The position numbers were made by a program, and so were the translations under genes. A stretch of DNA of 38,767 nt, taken from Sphingomonadales bacterium (GTDB lineage Bacteria; Pseudomonadota; Alphaproteobacteria; Sphingomonadales; Sphingomonadaceae). The first letter of the stretch is position 1; each line of letters opens with the position of its first letter. This document shows, in pieces, positions 23,983 through 30,983 of this stretch. The notes below the pieces were generated by a model, which saw only the letters and a program-made list of their open reading frames with translations, did not search any database and was not told the origin of the DNA. The stretch covers positions 1 through 38,767 of the forward strand of contig JAGWUU010000002.1 of the NCBI GenBank assembly GCA_028868335.1. Direction: 5' to 3'.

Positions 23983-24678
23983 TCAGCCGAGCGCGCGTTC
24001 GACCGCTGCCGCTGCGTGAAGCCCGGTGGTGTCGAACAGCGGCACGGCATAGGCGCCGCCGGGCTCGACCAGCAGGACGAGTTCGGTGCAGCCCAGTATC
24101 ACCGCTTCGGCCCCGGCGCTCGCCAGTTCCTCGATCAGCGAGCGAAACCGTGCGCGGGCCGCGGGCTCGACTTTCCCCGCGACCAGTTCCTCGAAAATGA
24201 TCCGGTGAATTTCGGCGCGGCCGGTGCTGTCGGGAACGATGGTTTCGATCCCGCAGACGCCGCGCAGCCGCTCGGCGAAAAAAGGCCGTTCCATCGTGAA
24301 GGCGGTACCGAGCAATCCTGCCCTGGAGATGCCCCGCGCCGCCATTGCCGCCGCCGTCGGATCGACGATGTGCAACACCGGCAGCCGCGTCGCGGCCTCT
24401 ACGGCGTCCAGCACCAGATGCATGGTGTTGGCGCAGATCAGGATGAAGTCCGCCCCGGCCCGCTCAAGCGAAAGCGCCGCCTCGGCCATGATCCCGCCCA
24501 GTTCGTCCCACCGGTCGGCATGCTGGAGGCGGGCGATCTCGTCGAAATCGACCGAAACCATCACGATCCGCGCGGAATGGACCCCGCCCAGCCGTTCCAG
24601 CACAGCCTGGTTGATCAGCCGATAGTACTCGGCAGTGCTCTTCCAGCTTATCCCGCCGATCAGGCCGATGGTTTGCAT
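23983..24678 (-). CDS. Aspartate/glutamate racemase family protein
   Basis: A 231-residue cofactor-independent amino-acid racemase-type protein. Both catalytic cysteines are present: CANTMH in the N-terminal half and LGCTEL in the C-terminal half, in the [19 protein letters not shown] framework of the YgeA/aspartate-racemase branch. It may racemise Asp, Glu or a broader set of amino acids, perhaps feeding D-residues to peptidoglycan. It follows clpX by 13 bp on the same strand, so it is likely co-transcribed with the clpP-clpX unit. No terminator is visible before the convergent DUF4440 gene. Confidence 0.9.
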   Translation of the reverse strand: MQTIGLIGGISWKSTAEYYRLINQAVLERLGGVHSARIVMVSVDFDEIARLQHADRWDELGGIMAEAALSLERAGADFILICANTMHLVLDAVEAATRLPVLHIVDPTAAAMAARGISRAGLLGTAFTMERPFFAERLRGVCGIETIVPDSTGRAEIHRIIFEELVAGKVEPAARARFRSLIEELASAGAEAVILGCTELVLLVEPGGAYAVPLFDTTGLHAAAAVERALG

Positions 24679-24691
24679 GCCCGAGGCAACC

Positions 24692-25948
24692 TCAGGCGGC
24701 CGCTTCCTTGCCCTTGTGCACGCGCACCGGTTCCTTGCGGCCTTCGACCACGTCCTTGTCCACCACCACTTCGGCGATGTCCTGCTCGGTCGGCAGATCG
24801 AACATGGTATCGAGCAGCAGCCCTTCGACGATCGAGCGCAGCCCGCGCGCGCCGGTCTTGCGCTCGATGGCCTTCTTGGCGATCGATTCGAGCGCGTCGT
24901 CGGTGAAGGTCAGCGCCACGTCCTCAAGGTCGAACAGCTTGGCATACTGCTTGACCAGCGCGTTCTTCGGCTCTTTGAGGATCTTGACCAACGCCTCGAT
25001 GTCGAGATCGTTGAGCGTCGCGATCACCGGCAGGCGGCCGACGAATTCGGGGATCAGCCCGAACTTCAGCAAATCTTCCGGCTCGGCTTTTTGCAGCAGC
25101 TCACCCACCCGGCGCTTGTCCGGATCGGCAACGTGTGCGCCGAACCCGATCGAGCGCTTCTGCAGGCGGTCAGCAATGATCTTTTCAAGGCCCGCGAAGG
25201 CGCCGCCACAGATGAACAGGATATTGGTCGTATCGACCTGGAGGAATTCCTGCTGCGGATGCTTGCGCCCACCCTGCGGCGGGACGGAGGCGGTGGTGCC
25301 CTCCATCAGCTTGAGCAGCGCCTGCTGCACGCCCTCGCCCGACACGTCGCGAGTGATCGAGGGGTTTTCCGCCTTGCGGCTGATCTTGTCGATCTCGTCG
25401 ATATAGACGATGCCGTGCTGCGCCTTGTCGACGTTGTAGTCGCTGGCCTGGAGCAGCTTGAGGATAATGTTCTCGACGTCCTCGCCGACATAGCCCGCTT
25501 CGGTCAACGTGGTGGCGTCAGCCATCGTGAAGGGCACGTCGAAGGTCTTGGCCAGCGTCTGGGCAAGCAGCGTCTTGCCCGACCCGGTGGGCCCGACCAG
25601 CAGGATGTTCGACTTCGACAGCTCAACCTCGCCGCCCTTGCCGCTGTGCTTCAAACGCTTGTAGTGGTTGTGCACCGCGACCGAAAGCACCCGCTTGGCG
25701 CGATCCTGACCGATCACATAGTCGTTCAGCGTCTCGAAGATGTCCCTCGGGCTGGGAACCCCGCCGTCCTTCTTGCCGGCGATCCCGGCCTTGGTTTCCT
25801 CGCGGATAATGTCGTTGCACAGCTCGACGCATTCATCGCAGATGAACACGGTCGGGCCGGCGATCAGCTTGCGCACCTCGTGCTGCGACTTGCCGCAGAA
25901 GCTGCAGTAGAGGGTGCTCTTCGCGTCAGAACCTTGCAGTTTCGTCAT
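24692..25948 (-). CDS. clpX: ATP-dependent Clp protease ATP-binding subunit ClpX
   Basis: A 418-residue AAA+ unfoldase that recognises tagged substrates and threads them into ClpP. The N-terminal zinc-binding domain shows the four cysteines (CSFCGKS ... [10 protein letters not shown]). Then come Walker A ([11 protein letters not shown]), the pore loop GYVGEDVEN, Walker B (IVYIDEID), the IGF-type ClpP-docking loop (RSIGFGAHV) and the sensor-2 region ([10 protein letters not shown]). Full length for the family. The leader contains two adjacent hairpins (25963-26004). Zinc-domain partners in this lineage would include the CpdR route fed by ChpT, which is also in this window. Confidence 0.97.
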   Translation of the reverse strand: MTKLQGSDAKSTLYCSFCGKSQHEVRKLIAGPTVFICDECVELCNDIIREETKAGIAGKKDGGVPSPRDIFETLNDYVIGQDRAKRVLSVAVHNHYKRLKHSGKGGEVELSKSNILLVGPTGSGKTLLAQTLAKTFDVPFTMADATTLTEAGYVGEDVENIILKLLQASDYNVDKAQHGIVYIDEIDKISRKAENPSITRDVSGEGVQQALLKLMEGTTASVPPQGGRKHPQQEFLQVDTTNILFICGGAFAGLEKIIADRLQKRSIGFGAHVADPDKRRVGELLQKAEPEDLLKFGLIPEFVGRLPVIATLNDLDIEALVKILKEPKNALVKQYAKLFDLEDVALTFTDDALESIAKKAIERKTGARGLRSIVEGLLLDTMFDLPTEQDIAEVVVDKDVVEGRKEPVRVHKGKEAAA

Positions 25949-25962
25949 GCCTTCATCCAGTT

Positions 25963-26004
25963 TCCCCGTACCTTCGGGGATTCGCCGGAGTTTAGCCCGG
26001 CGAA
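25963..26004 (-). promoter_or_regulatory. Two tandem hairpins in the clpP-clpX gap
   Basis: TTCGCCGG/CCGGCGAA (25981-26004, 8-bp perfect stem) and TCCCCG/CGGGGA (25963-25980, 6-bp stem) are directly adjacent. They lie 63 bases after the clpP stop and 15 bases before the clpX start on the minus strand. No T run follows, so processing or partial attenuation is as likely as termination. Confidence 0.55.
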
Positions 26005-26067
26005 ACGATTCTTCAATCCTGCGTCATAGCACGGTCAAATTGACCCATGCTGAAGCGGCAGGGTTAC

Positions 26068-26757
26068 TTATTCCTTGGCGTCCTTGGCCGTATCAGCCTC
26101 TTCGCCTTCCCCGGCGGGGCGGCTTTCGAAGACCTTGTCGACCAGGCCGAACTCCTTGGCTTCCTCGGCATCGAGCCAGGTATCGCGATCCAGAGCGGTG
26201 TCGATCTCCTCCACGGTCTTGCCTGTGTACTTCGAATACAGCTCGTTGAGCCGCTTCCTCAGTCGCAGGATTTCGCGCGCCTGGATCTCGATGTCGCTGG
26301 CCATGCCGCGCGCTCCGCCTGAAGGCTGGTGGACCATGATCCGAGCCTGCGGCAGAGCGATCCGCATCCCCGGTTCGCCCGAGGCGAGCAGGAAGCTGCC
26401 CATCGAACAGGCCTGGCCGATGCAGACGGTCGACACGCGGGGCCGGATGTATTGCATGGTATCGTGGATCGCCAGACCCGCCGTCACCACCCCGCCCGGC
26501 GAGTTGATGTACATCGAGATGTCCTTCGACGGATTCTCGCTTTCCAGGAACAGCAACTGCGCGACGATGACCGAGGCCATGTGATCCTCGACCTCGCCGG
26601 TCACGAAGATGATGCGTTCGCGCAGCAGGCGCGAATAGATGTCGAAGCTGCGTTCCCCGCGGCTCGATTGCTCGACCACGACCGGGATCAGCGCCCCGGT
26701 AACGGGATCGCGGGTGAACTTGCCTTGGGTGCTGGACGAACCGAACAGGTCGAGCAT
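26068..26757 (-). CDS. clpP: ATP-dependent Clp protease proteolytic subunit ClpP
   Basis: A 229-residue serine peptidase forming the ClpP tetradecamer. The catalytic triad is in place: Ser in [12 protein letters not shown], His in IMVHQPSGG and Asp in LDRDTWLD. The N-terminal gate region and [10 protein letters not shown] handle helix are normal. The C-terminus has a short acidic/Ala tail ([13 protein letters not shown]) beyond the E. coli length. ATG at 26757 has GAGGAA six bases ahead. A sigma-32-like promoter lies about 30-60 bp upstream. First gene of clpP-clpX-racemase. Confidence 0.97.
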   Translation of the reverse strand: MLDLFGSSSTQGKFTRDPVTGALIPVVVEQSSRGERSFDIYSRLLRERIIFVTGEVEDHMASVIVAQLLFLESENPSKDISMYINSPGGVVTAGLAIHDTMQYIRPRVSTVCIGQACSMGSFLLASGEPGMRIALPQARIMVHQPSGGARGMASDIEIQAREILRLRKRLNELYSKYTGKTVEEIDTALDRDTWLDAEEAKEFGLVDKVFESRPAGEGEEADTAKDAKE

Positions 26758-26785
26758 GGAATTCCTCTTTTGGCGTTGGTCCGCC

Positions 26786-26815
26786 TATGTCGGCGCTCAA
26801 GCGTCGATGTTCAAG
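26786..26815 (-). promoter_or_regulatory. Candidate sigma-32 promoter of clpP
   Basis: On the minus strand CTTGAA (26815-26810) and CCGACATA (26793-26786) are 16 bp apart, against the RpoH consensus CTTGAA and CCCCATnT. The start would fall near 26780, giving a leader of about 22 bases that includes the GAGGAA ribosome site. Confidence 0.5.
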
Positions 26816-26846
26816 GGCATTAACGCTTCAAGGCCATGCAGACACA

Positions 26847-26879
26847 GCAAGGCCCCGGTCCGACAAACCGGGGCCTTGC
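26847..26879 (-). terminator. 13-bp perfect hairpin after the coiled-coil protein gene
   Basis: GCAAGGCCCCGGT pairs perfectly with ACCGGGGCCTTGC around a 7-base loop, 40 bases beyond the stop codon at 26919. It isolates that gene from clpP. No long T run follows on either strand. Confidence 0.75.
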
Positions 26880-26918
26880 CCGACTGGCCGCGCGCAAGGG
26901 GCGCAGCGCGCTTCCGGT

Positions 26919-27626
26919 TCAGATGCCCAGCAGCGCGTTAAGTCGCGTAATCGTGCTGGCGGAAAGCGTTGTGTGGGTCGACGTGGCCAGTGCGTTTTGC
27001 GCGGCCGTGACCGCCGATTGCGCCGCCGCAAGCGAAGCCTGGTCCGCACTCAGCGTGTTGTTGGCGGTGGCCAGCGTGGCCTTGGCCGCATCGAGCGCGG
27101 CCTTGGCAGCGTCGATCTTCGCCTGGTCGACAGGTGTAATCGCGAGGGCCGCGTTATAGTTCGTCTGGGCAGTATTGACCGCAGCCTGGGCCGTATTGAC
27201 CGCAGTTTGATCCTTGCTCACCAGATCGGTGTACTTGGCCACGTTGGCGTCAGCCTGGACGGTTGCGGTCTTGTACGTATTGAGCGCGCCGACAACCGAC
27301 TTGCTCGAAGCATGGGCAAGGCCGTTGGCCGAAGCGTGGGCCGCGTTCAGCTTCTTCAGCAGGCTGGCCGCGGCGCCGGTGCTCGACGCGTTGGCACCGG
27401 CTGCGGCGTCGACCGAAGCGGAAGCGCCCACCCTGCCGTTGGCGACGCCGTTCGGCACGCCGGTCGTGACTGCCGATGGCGGGCCGTGCGGAACACCGGC
27501 AGGCGGGCCATGTGGAATTCCGGCAGGCGGGCCAACCGGGACCCCGCCCGGCGGGGTGGCGACCGCTGCGGTGGCCAGGGCAATCGCCCCGCCGGCAACT
27601 GAAAGCTGCAGTATAGAGACACGCAT
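26919..27626 (-). CDS. Exported Ala-rich coiled-coil repeat protein of unknown function
   Basis: A 235-residue protein I do not recognise. A signal peptide (LQLSVAGGAIALATAAVA) is followed by a Pro/Gly segment with 8-residue repeats (GPPAGIPH, GPPAGVPH). After a Ser/Ala linker, two helical regions follow: about residues 90-120, and a long heptad-like Ala/Asn/Gln coiled coil from about 130 to 225 (AAVNTAQ repeats, IDAAKAALDAAKATLATANN). The composition is strongly Ala-rich with no Cys, Trp or Phe seen. ATG 27626 has GGAG upstream; the five extra codons of the ORF track were dropped. It sits between an outer-membrane barrel gene and clpP and has a strong hairpin after it. A periplasmic spacer or surface-attached fibre is possible but unproven. 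Confidence 0.75.
   Translation of the reverse strand: MRVSILQLSVAGGAIALATAAVATPPGGVPVGPPAGIPHGPPAGVPHGPPSAVTTGVPNGVANGRVGASASVDAAAGANASSTGAAASLLKKLNAAHASANGLAHASSKSVVGALNTYKTATVQADANVAKYTDLVSKDQTAVNTAQAAVNTAQTNYNAALAITPVDQAKIDAAKAALDAAKATLATANNTLSADQASLAAAQSAVTAAQNALATSTHTTLSASTITRLNALLGI
27165..27206 (-). repeat. 21-bp tandem duplication encoding one heptad
   Basis: Two adjacent 21-bp units beginning CTGGGC at 27165 and 27186 differ at two positions. Each encodes AAVNTAQ-like residues, one coiled-coil heptad. Confidence 0.85.
27486..27533 (-). repeat. 24-bp tandem repeat encoding GPPAG(I/V)PH
   Basis: Two adjacent in-frame 24-bp units follow the signal peptide of the coiled-coil protein. 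A third, partial GPP copy follows and a divergent one precedes. Confidence 0.8.
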
Positions 27627-27656
27627 TGTTCTTCTCCTCACTGGATCGAATGGAGT

Positions 27657-27684
27657 GGGTGATGATGGTGAACGGCGATCACCC
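27657..27684 (-). terminator. Weak hairpin between outer-membrane protein gene and coiled-coil gene
   Basis: GGGTGAT and ATCACCC form a perfect 7-bp stem with a 14-base loop, in the 78-bp gap between two minus-strand genes. There is no T run, so read-through into the coiled-coil gene is likely. Confidence 0.3.
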
Positions 27685-27704
27685 TCACCGGTGTTTCCCC
27701 TGGA

Positions 27705-28544
27705 TTACTTGAATACGCTGAACCGCAGACCCGCGCCCCAGCGCGGACTTGCGTTGTTGAGCCCGCCCATGCCGTAGAGCGTGAGCCCGAAGGTTTTGCT
27801 CACCCGATAGGTCATGTAGGGCGAGACGACCGCCTGCCCTTCGAGCCCGGCGGCAACCGGTTCGCGCCAGGCAACGCTGACACCGTAGTTCTGGTTCTGG
27901 TCGGGGCGCAGGTTCAGGCCGCCCGAAGCGGTGATCCCGTTCTGCAAGCGGTAGGTCGTCGGGCTGCCGAGCCACGAATAGCCGACCGAACCGAACAGCA
28001 TGAGCTGCTGGCTGAGCGACTTGTAGGCACTGAGGCTGGCCGAGAAATCAGTTTCGCCGGTGCCGATCGTGGTCTTGGCGGTCGGCAGCTTGACCCCGCC
28101 GCCGATCTCGACCGAGGGCAGCATCCCGCTTTCGGTGGTAAGCAGATAGGCGGCCGAAAGGCTGACGTCGCCGATCCCGTCGCGCTTGACCGTGGCGGTG
28201 TTGCCCGGATTGTTGACGATCACCCCGCCGACCAGTTGGCCCGGGCCATTGAGGAATACGTAGGGCAGGCTGGCCTGAAGCCGCAGCTTGCCGAGTTGGG
28301 CCTTGAGATCGATCGGCACGCTCACCACCGAGGTATCGGCAGTCGCGCCATAATGGCCGACGGAATAATCGACCCCGGTGGCGATTTCGAGCGTGTTGGT
28401 ATCGGCGACCGGCGCCGTCGTGGCGCTCTGGCCCGAGACGGAGGACGGCGAATCGGCGGCAAGAGCGCCATGCGGAAGAGCCGTAGCCGCCAGTGCCAGG
28501 CTGAACGCGGCTGCCTTGAGGGGCAAGTGATTGGAAGTGTTCAT
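27705..28544 (-). CDS. Outer-membrane beta-barrel transporter-like protein (Phenol_MetA_deg-like)
   Basis: A 279-residue protein with a signal peptide (FSLALAATALPHGALA) and a mature beta-barrel. Features include LEIATGVDYSVGHYGA, paired amphipathic strands such as LRLQASLPYVFLNGPG and DGIGDVSLSAAYLL, the conserved KLPTAKTTIGTG turn, and a C-terminal RWGAGLRFSVF ending one residue after Phe. This resembles the family annotated as transporter/MetA-pathway-of-phenol-degradation; the true solute is unknown. The start at 28544 has AGGGA six bases ahead; the ORF-track extension of 44 residues lacks a signal and is intergenic. It may be co-transcribed with the coiled-coil gene 78 bp downstream. Confidence 0.8.
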   Translation of the reverse strand: MNTSNHLPLKAAAFSLALAATALPHGALAADSPSSVSGQSATTAPVADTNTLEIATGVDYSVGHYGATADTSVVSVPIDLKAQLGKLRLQASLPYVFLNGPGQLVGGVIVNNPGNTATVKRDGIGDVSLSAAYLLTTESGMLPSVEIGGGVKLPTAKTTIGTGETDFSASLSAYKSLSQQLMLFGSVGYSWLGSPTTYRLQNGITASGGLNLRPDQNQNYGVSVAWREPVAAGLEGQAVVSPYMTYRVSKTFGLTLYGMGGLNNASPRWGAGLRFSVFK

Positions 28545-28902
28545 AATGATCCCTGAATCTCTGTTTTTGCCATGCCGTTGCCCCGTGAACTGCCCGTTTC
28601 CTGCGGGAAACGGCGTCCGATAGCTCCAGCGTTTGGACAACGACTGGCGCAGGGAATTTACTTCATAATGCATCACTATGGTTATTCACCCGGCAGGTAT
28701 GGACGCACGAAGCGGGTCATCGCGCGCCGTGCGCAGGTCATCGCAAATCGGCGGATCGAACGGGGATCGCGACCTGAACACACGGCTCCGGCCTTCATGC
28801 GGCCGGGTCATCAGCCGGATCGGGGAATATGATCTGGATCAGTGACCGATGGTACAACCTGGGCAACATATCGTTGTCGACGTGTCACTGAGGAGATCGA
28901 AC
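28545..28902. promoter_or_regulatory. Divergent intergenic region (outer-membrane protein / DUF2892 gene)
   Basis: No gene is supported here. The minus-strand promoter of the barrel gene is presumably in the AT-rich part around 28650-28690, but no clear hexamers stand out. The right part holds the FNR/FixK-like element at 28830-28841, followed by CATATC near 28867 as a possible -10 for the DUF2892 gene. Confidence 0.4.
28830..28841 (+). promoter_or_regulatory. FNR/FixK-type site upstream of the DUF2892 gene
   Basis: TGATCTGGATCA matches the core TGAT-N4-ATCA of FNR/FixK boxes, but the outer T and A of TTGAT/ATCAA are not matched. It is centred about 42 bp before the start predicted from CATATC, the class II activator position. 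Confidence 0.45.
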
Positions 28903-29091
28903 ATGGCTCGCAATGAAGGAACCATCGACCGCACACTGCGCATTCTTGTGGGGATGGCGTTGCTCTATCTGGCCCTCAAGGGCCAGTACACGCCCTGGAC
29001 CTGGATCGGCGTCGTTCCGCTGGTCACCGGATTGGTGGGGACCTGCCCGCTTTATTCGGTGCTTGGCGTCAACACCTGCAAGGCGGCCTGA
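28903..29091 (+). CDS. DUF2892 (YgaP transmembrane-like) small membrane protein
   Basis: A 62-residue inner-membrane protein with two hydrophobic helices (ILVGMALLYLAL and IGVVPLVTGLVG). It has the family signature NEGTIDRTLRILVG at the N-terminus and TGLVGTCPLYSVLGVNTC at the C-terminus, including the conserved Cys pair. It matches the membrane part of YgaP without the rhodanese domain; function is unknown, with links to sulfur or low-oxygen conditions in some bacteria. ATG 28903 has GAGGAG eight bases ahead; the ORF-track start at 28849 adds a non-conserved leader. The upstream FNR/FixK-like site suggests oxygen control. Confidence 0.88.
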   Translation: MARNEGTIDRTLRILVGMALLYLALKGQYTPWTWIGVVPLVTGLVGTCPLYSVLGVNTCKAA

Positions 29092-29092
29092 T

Positions 29093-29122
29093 GCCAGCCA
29101 CGGCAAGGCCAGCCACGACAAG
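29093..29122 (+). repeat. 15-bp tandem duplication after the DUF2892 stop codon
   Basis: GCCAGCCACGGCAAG is followed directly by GCCAGCCACGACAAG (one mismatch). The second copy can pair with downstream GGCTGGCT in a small hairpin. Confidence 0.7.
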
Positions 29123-29139
29123 GGCTGGCTGAACGCAAA

Positions 29140-29175
29140 ACGGCCCGGCGCGAGGTTCCGCTCGCGCCGGGCCGT
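29140..29175 (-). terminator. Strong intrinsic terminator of tig (bidirectional)
   Basis: ACGGCCCGGCGCGAG pairs over 15 bp with CTCGCGCCGGGCCGT around a 6-base loop, between convergent tig and DUF2892. On the minus strand it is followed by TTTGCG, completing a TTTT tract for tig. Confidence 0.88.
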
Positions 29176-29190
29176 CCTGTGTTACGAAAC

Positions 29191-30696
29191 TTACTTCTTG
29201 GCCGCAGGCTTCTTGGCCGGAGCCTTCTTGGCGGGAGCCTCAGCGGTGTCGGCCTTTTCGGCCTTGGGCTTGGCTTCCTTCTTCGCCGCAGGCTTGTCTT
29301 CCTTGGGCTCGGCCGCCTTCTTGGCCGCGGGCTTCTTGGTCGGCTTGGCATCCTTGGCGGGCGCCGTTTCCTCGGCCTCGATCGCGGCCTGCAACTCGTC
29401 GCGGGTCACGGTCTTTTCGGTAACGTCGGCCTTGTCGAACAGGAAGTCGACGACCTTGTCCTCATAGAGCGGCGCGCGGATCTGGGCGGCGACCAGCGGG
29501 TCCTGCTGGACGAATTCGTAGAACCGCTGGCGGTCTTCAGGACGGTACTGCTGGGCGGCCTGAGCCATCAGCATCTGCATTTCCTGCTGGCTGACTTCCA
29601 CGCCGTTGGCCTGGCCGATTTCCGAGAGCAACAGGCCAAGGCGGACGCGGCGCACGGCGATCGTGCGGTAATCGTCCTTTTCGTCCTCGATCTCGTTCAG
29701 CGCGGCCTGGGGATCGTCCTCCTGGCCGGCTTCCTGGGTGAGCTGTTGCCAGATCTGGCTGAACTCGGCCTCGACCATGCTCGGCGGCACGTCGAAGTCA
29801 TGATCGGCGGCAAGCCTGTCGAGCAGCGCCCGCTTCATCTGGGTGCGGGTCAGACCGGCGGTTTCCTGCTCAAGCTGGCCGCGCAGCAGACCCTTGAGCT
29901 GTTCAAGGTCGGTCAGCCCGAGGTTCTTGGCGAAATCGTCGTCGATCGTGGTTTCGCCGGGAACCTTCACCGCCTTGACGACGATGTCGAACTGGGCGTC
30001 CTTGCCCTTGAGGTTTTCGGCCGGATAGTCGGCCGGGAAGGTCACGGTGATGGTCTTTTCATCGCCTTGCTTGGCGCCGACGAGCTGTTCCTCGAAGCCG
30101 GGGATGAAACGGCCTGCGCCGATTTCCAGCGCAGTGTCCTGCGCAGCGCCGCCTTCGAACTCAACCCCGTCGAGCTTGCCGGTGAAGTCGATGATCAACT
30201 GATCGCCGTTTTCGGCCTTCTTGCCCTTCTTCGCATCGGTGAAGTTCTTGGCTCCCGCCGCGAGCTTGGCGAGCTGTTCGTCAACCTCGGCATCGCTGAC
30301 CGGCACCACCAGCTTGTCGAGCTTGAGACCGTCAAGGCTCGGCGCGGCGATCAGGGGCAGCACTTCCATGCTGACGGTCAGTTCGGCGTCCTTGCCTTCC
30401 TCGTAACCGGGGGCAAGGTCGATCTGCGGCTGCATTGCCGGGCGCAGCTTGTTATCCGCGACAACCTTGTCAATCGCCTCGCGAACCGAGGTGTTGAGCG
30501 CTTCCTGGTGCAGCGCCGGGCCGTGCATCTTCTTGACCAGATTCACGGGCACCTTGCCGGGGCGGAAGCCGGGCATGCGGACCTGCGGGGCGATCTTGCC
30601 CACCTCTCCATCGATCCGCGCGGCGATGTCCTTCGCCGTAATCGTCACCGTGTAGGCGCGCTTCAAACCTTCGTTGGTGGTCTCGACAATCTGCAT
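29191..30696 (-). CDS. tig: Trigger factor with Lys/Ala-rich C-terminal tail
   Basis: A ribosome-bound chaperone and prolyl isomerase of 501 residues (E. coli 432). The ribosome-docking signature MPGFRPGKVP lies near residue 50. The FKBP-type domain spans about residues 150-245 (DQLIIDFTGKLDGVEFEGG), and the substrate-cradle C-domain follows to about 425. The remaining 60 or so residues are almost only Lys, Ala, Pro, Glu and Asp (KKPAAKKAAEPKEDKP-type), histone-H1-like and surely disordered. The start MQIVETTNEGLK (30696) is the family N-terminus; AAGG lies 12 bases upstream, a long spacing. A tRNA-Leu gene is 58 bp upstream with no terminator between. Confidence 0.95.
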   Translation of the reverse strand: MQIVETTNEGLKRAYTVTITAKDIAARIDGEVGKIAPQVRMPGFRPGKVPVNLVKKMHGPALHQEALNTSVREAIDKVVADNKLRPAMQPQIDLAPGYEEGKDAELTVSMEVLPLIAAPSLDGLKLDKLVVPVSDAEVDEQLAKLAAGAKNFTDAKKGKKAENGDQLIIDFTGKLDGVEFEGGAAQDTALEIGAGRFIPGFEEQLVGAKQGDEKTITVTFPADYPAENLKGKDAQFDIVVKAVKVPGETTIDDDFAKNLGLTDLEQLKGLLRGQLEQETAGLTRTQMKRALLDRLAADHDFDVPPSMVEAEFSQIWQQLTQEAGQEDDPQAALNEIEDEKDDYRTIAVRRVRLGLLLSEIGQANGVEVSQQEMQMLMAQAAQQYRPEDRQRFYEFVQQDPLVAAQIRAPLYEDKVVDFLFDKADVTEKTVTRDELQAAIEAEETAPAKDAKPTKKPAAKKAAEPKEDKPAAKKEAKPKAEKADTAEAPAKKAPAKKPAAKK

Positions 30697-30754
30697 GACA
30701 AAAGAAGCCTTCTCGAACTGCATCCGTTTAACGCCGATCTAGGGTCGGGAGAAT

Positions 30755-30839
30755 TGGTGCGGGCGAAGGGACTCGAACCCCCACATCTTGCGATGGCAGG
30801 ACCTAAACCTGCTGCGTCTACCAATTCCGCCACGCCCGC
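30755..30839 (-). tRNA. tRNA-Leu (anticodon TAG)
   Basis: On the minus strand the acceptor strands GCGGGCG and CGCCCGC pair fully. The D-arm region GGCGGAATTGGTAGACGC is typical of Leu. The anticodon arm is GCAGG-TTTAGGT-CCTGC, reading CUA/CUN codons. A class II variable arm (GCCATCGCAAGATGT region) and GGTTCGAGTCC T-arm follow. The CCA end is encoded (ACCA). The discriminator base is A. Confidence 0.95.
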
Positions 30840-30983
30840 GATCGACGAAGCCTGAATCAAGCGGTGGCCCTTAGTGGTCCCGATGCGAAAGGGCAAGGCC
30901 GCAGAGTCTCGCGCCGGGTGGACGACGCACGCAGGCGCCAGCCAACCCGATCCGATCCGGCCCTTGGCCGCGCGGAGAGATTT

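Noticed and set aside
24635-26029. 464-aa plus-strand ORF opposite clpX
   Set aside because: Antisense shadow of clpX without motifs.
29179-30855. 558-aa plus-strand ORF opposite tig
   Set aside because: Mirror of the trigger factor gene and the tRNA; the Leu/Gly-rich start is the antisense of the Lys/Ala tail.
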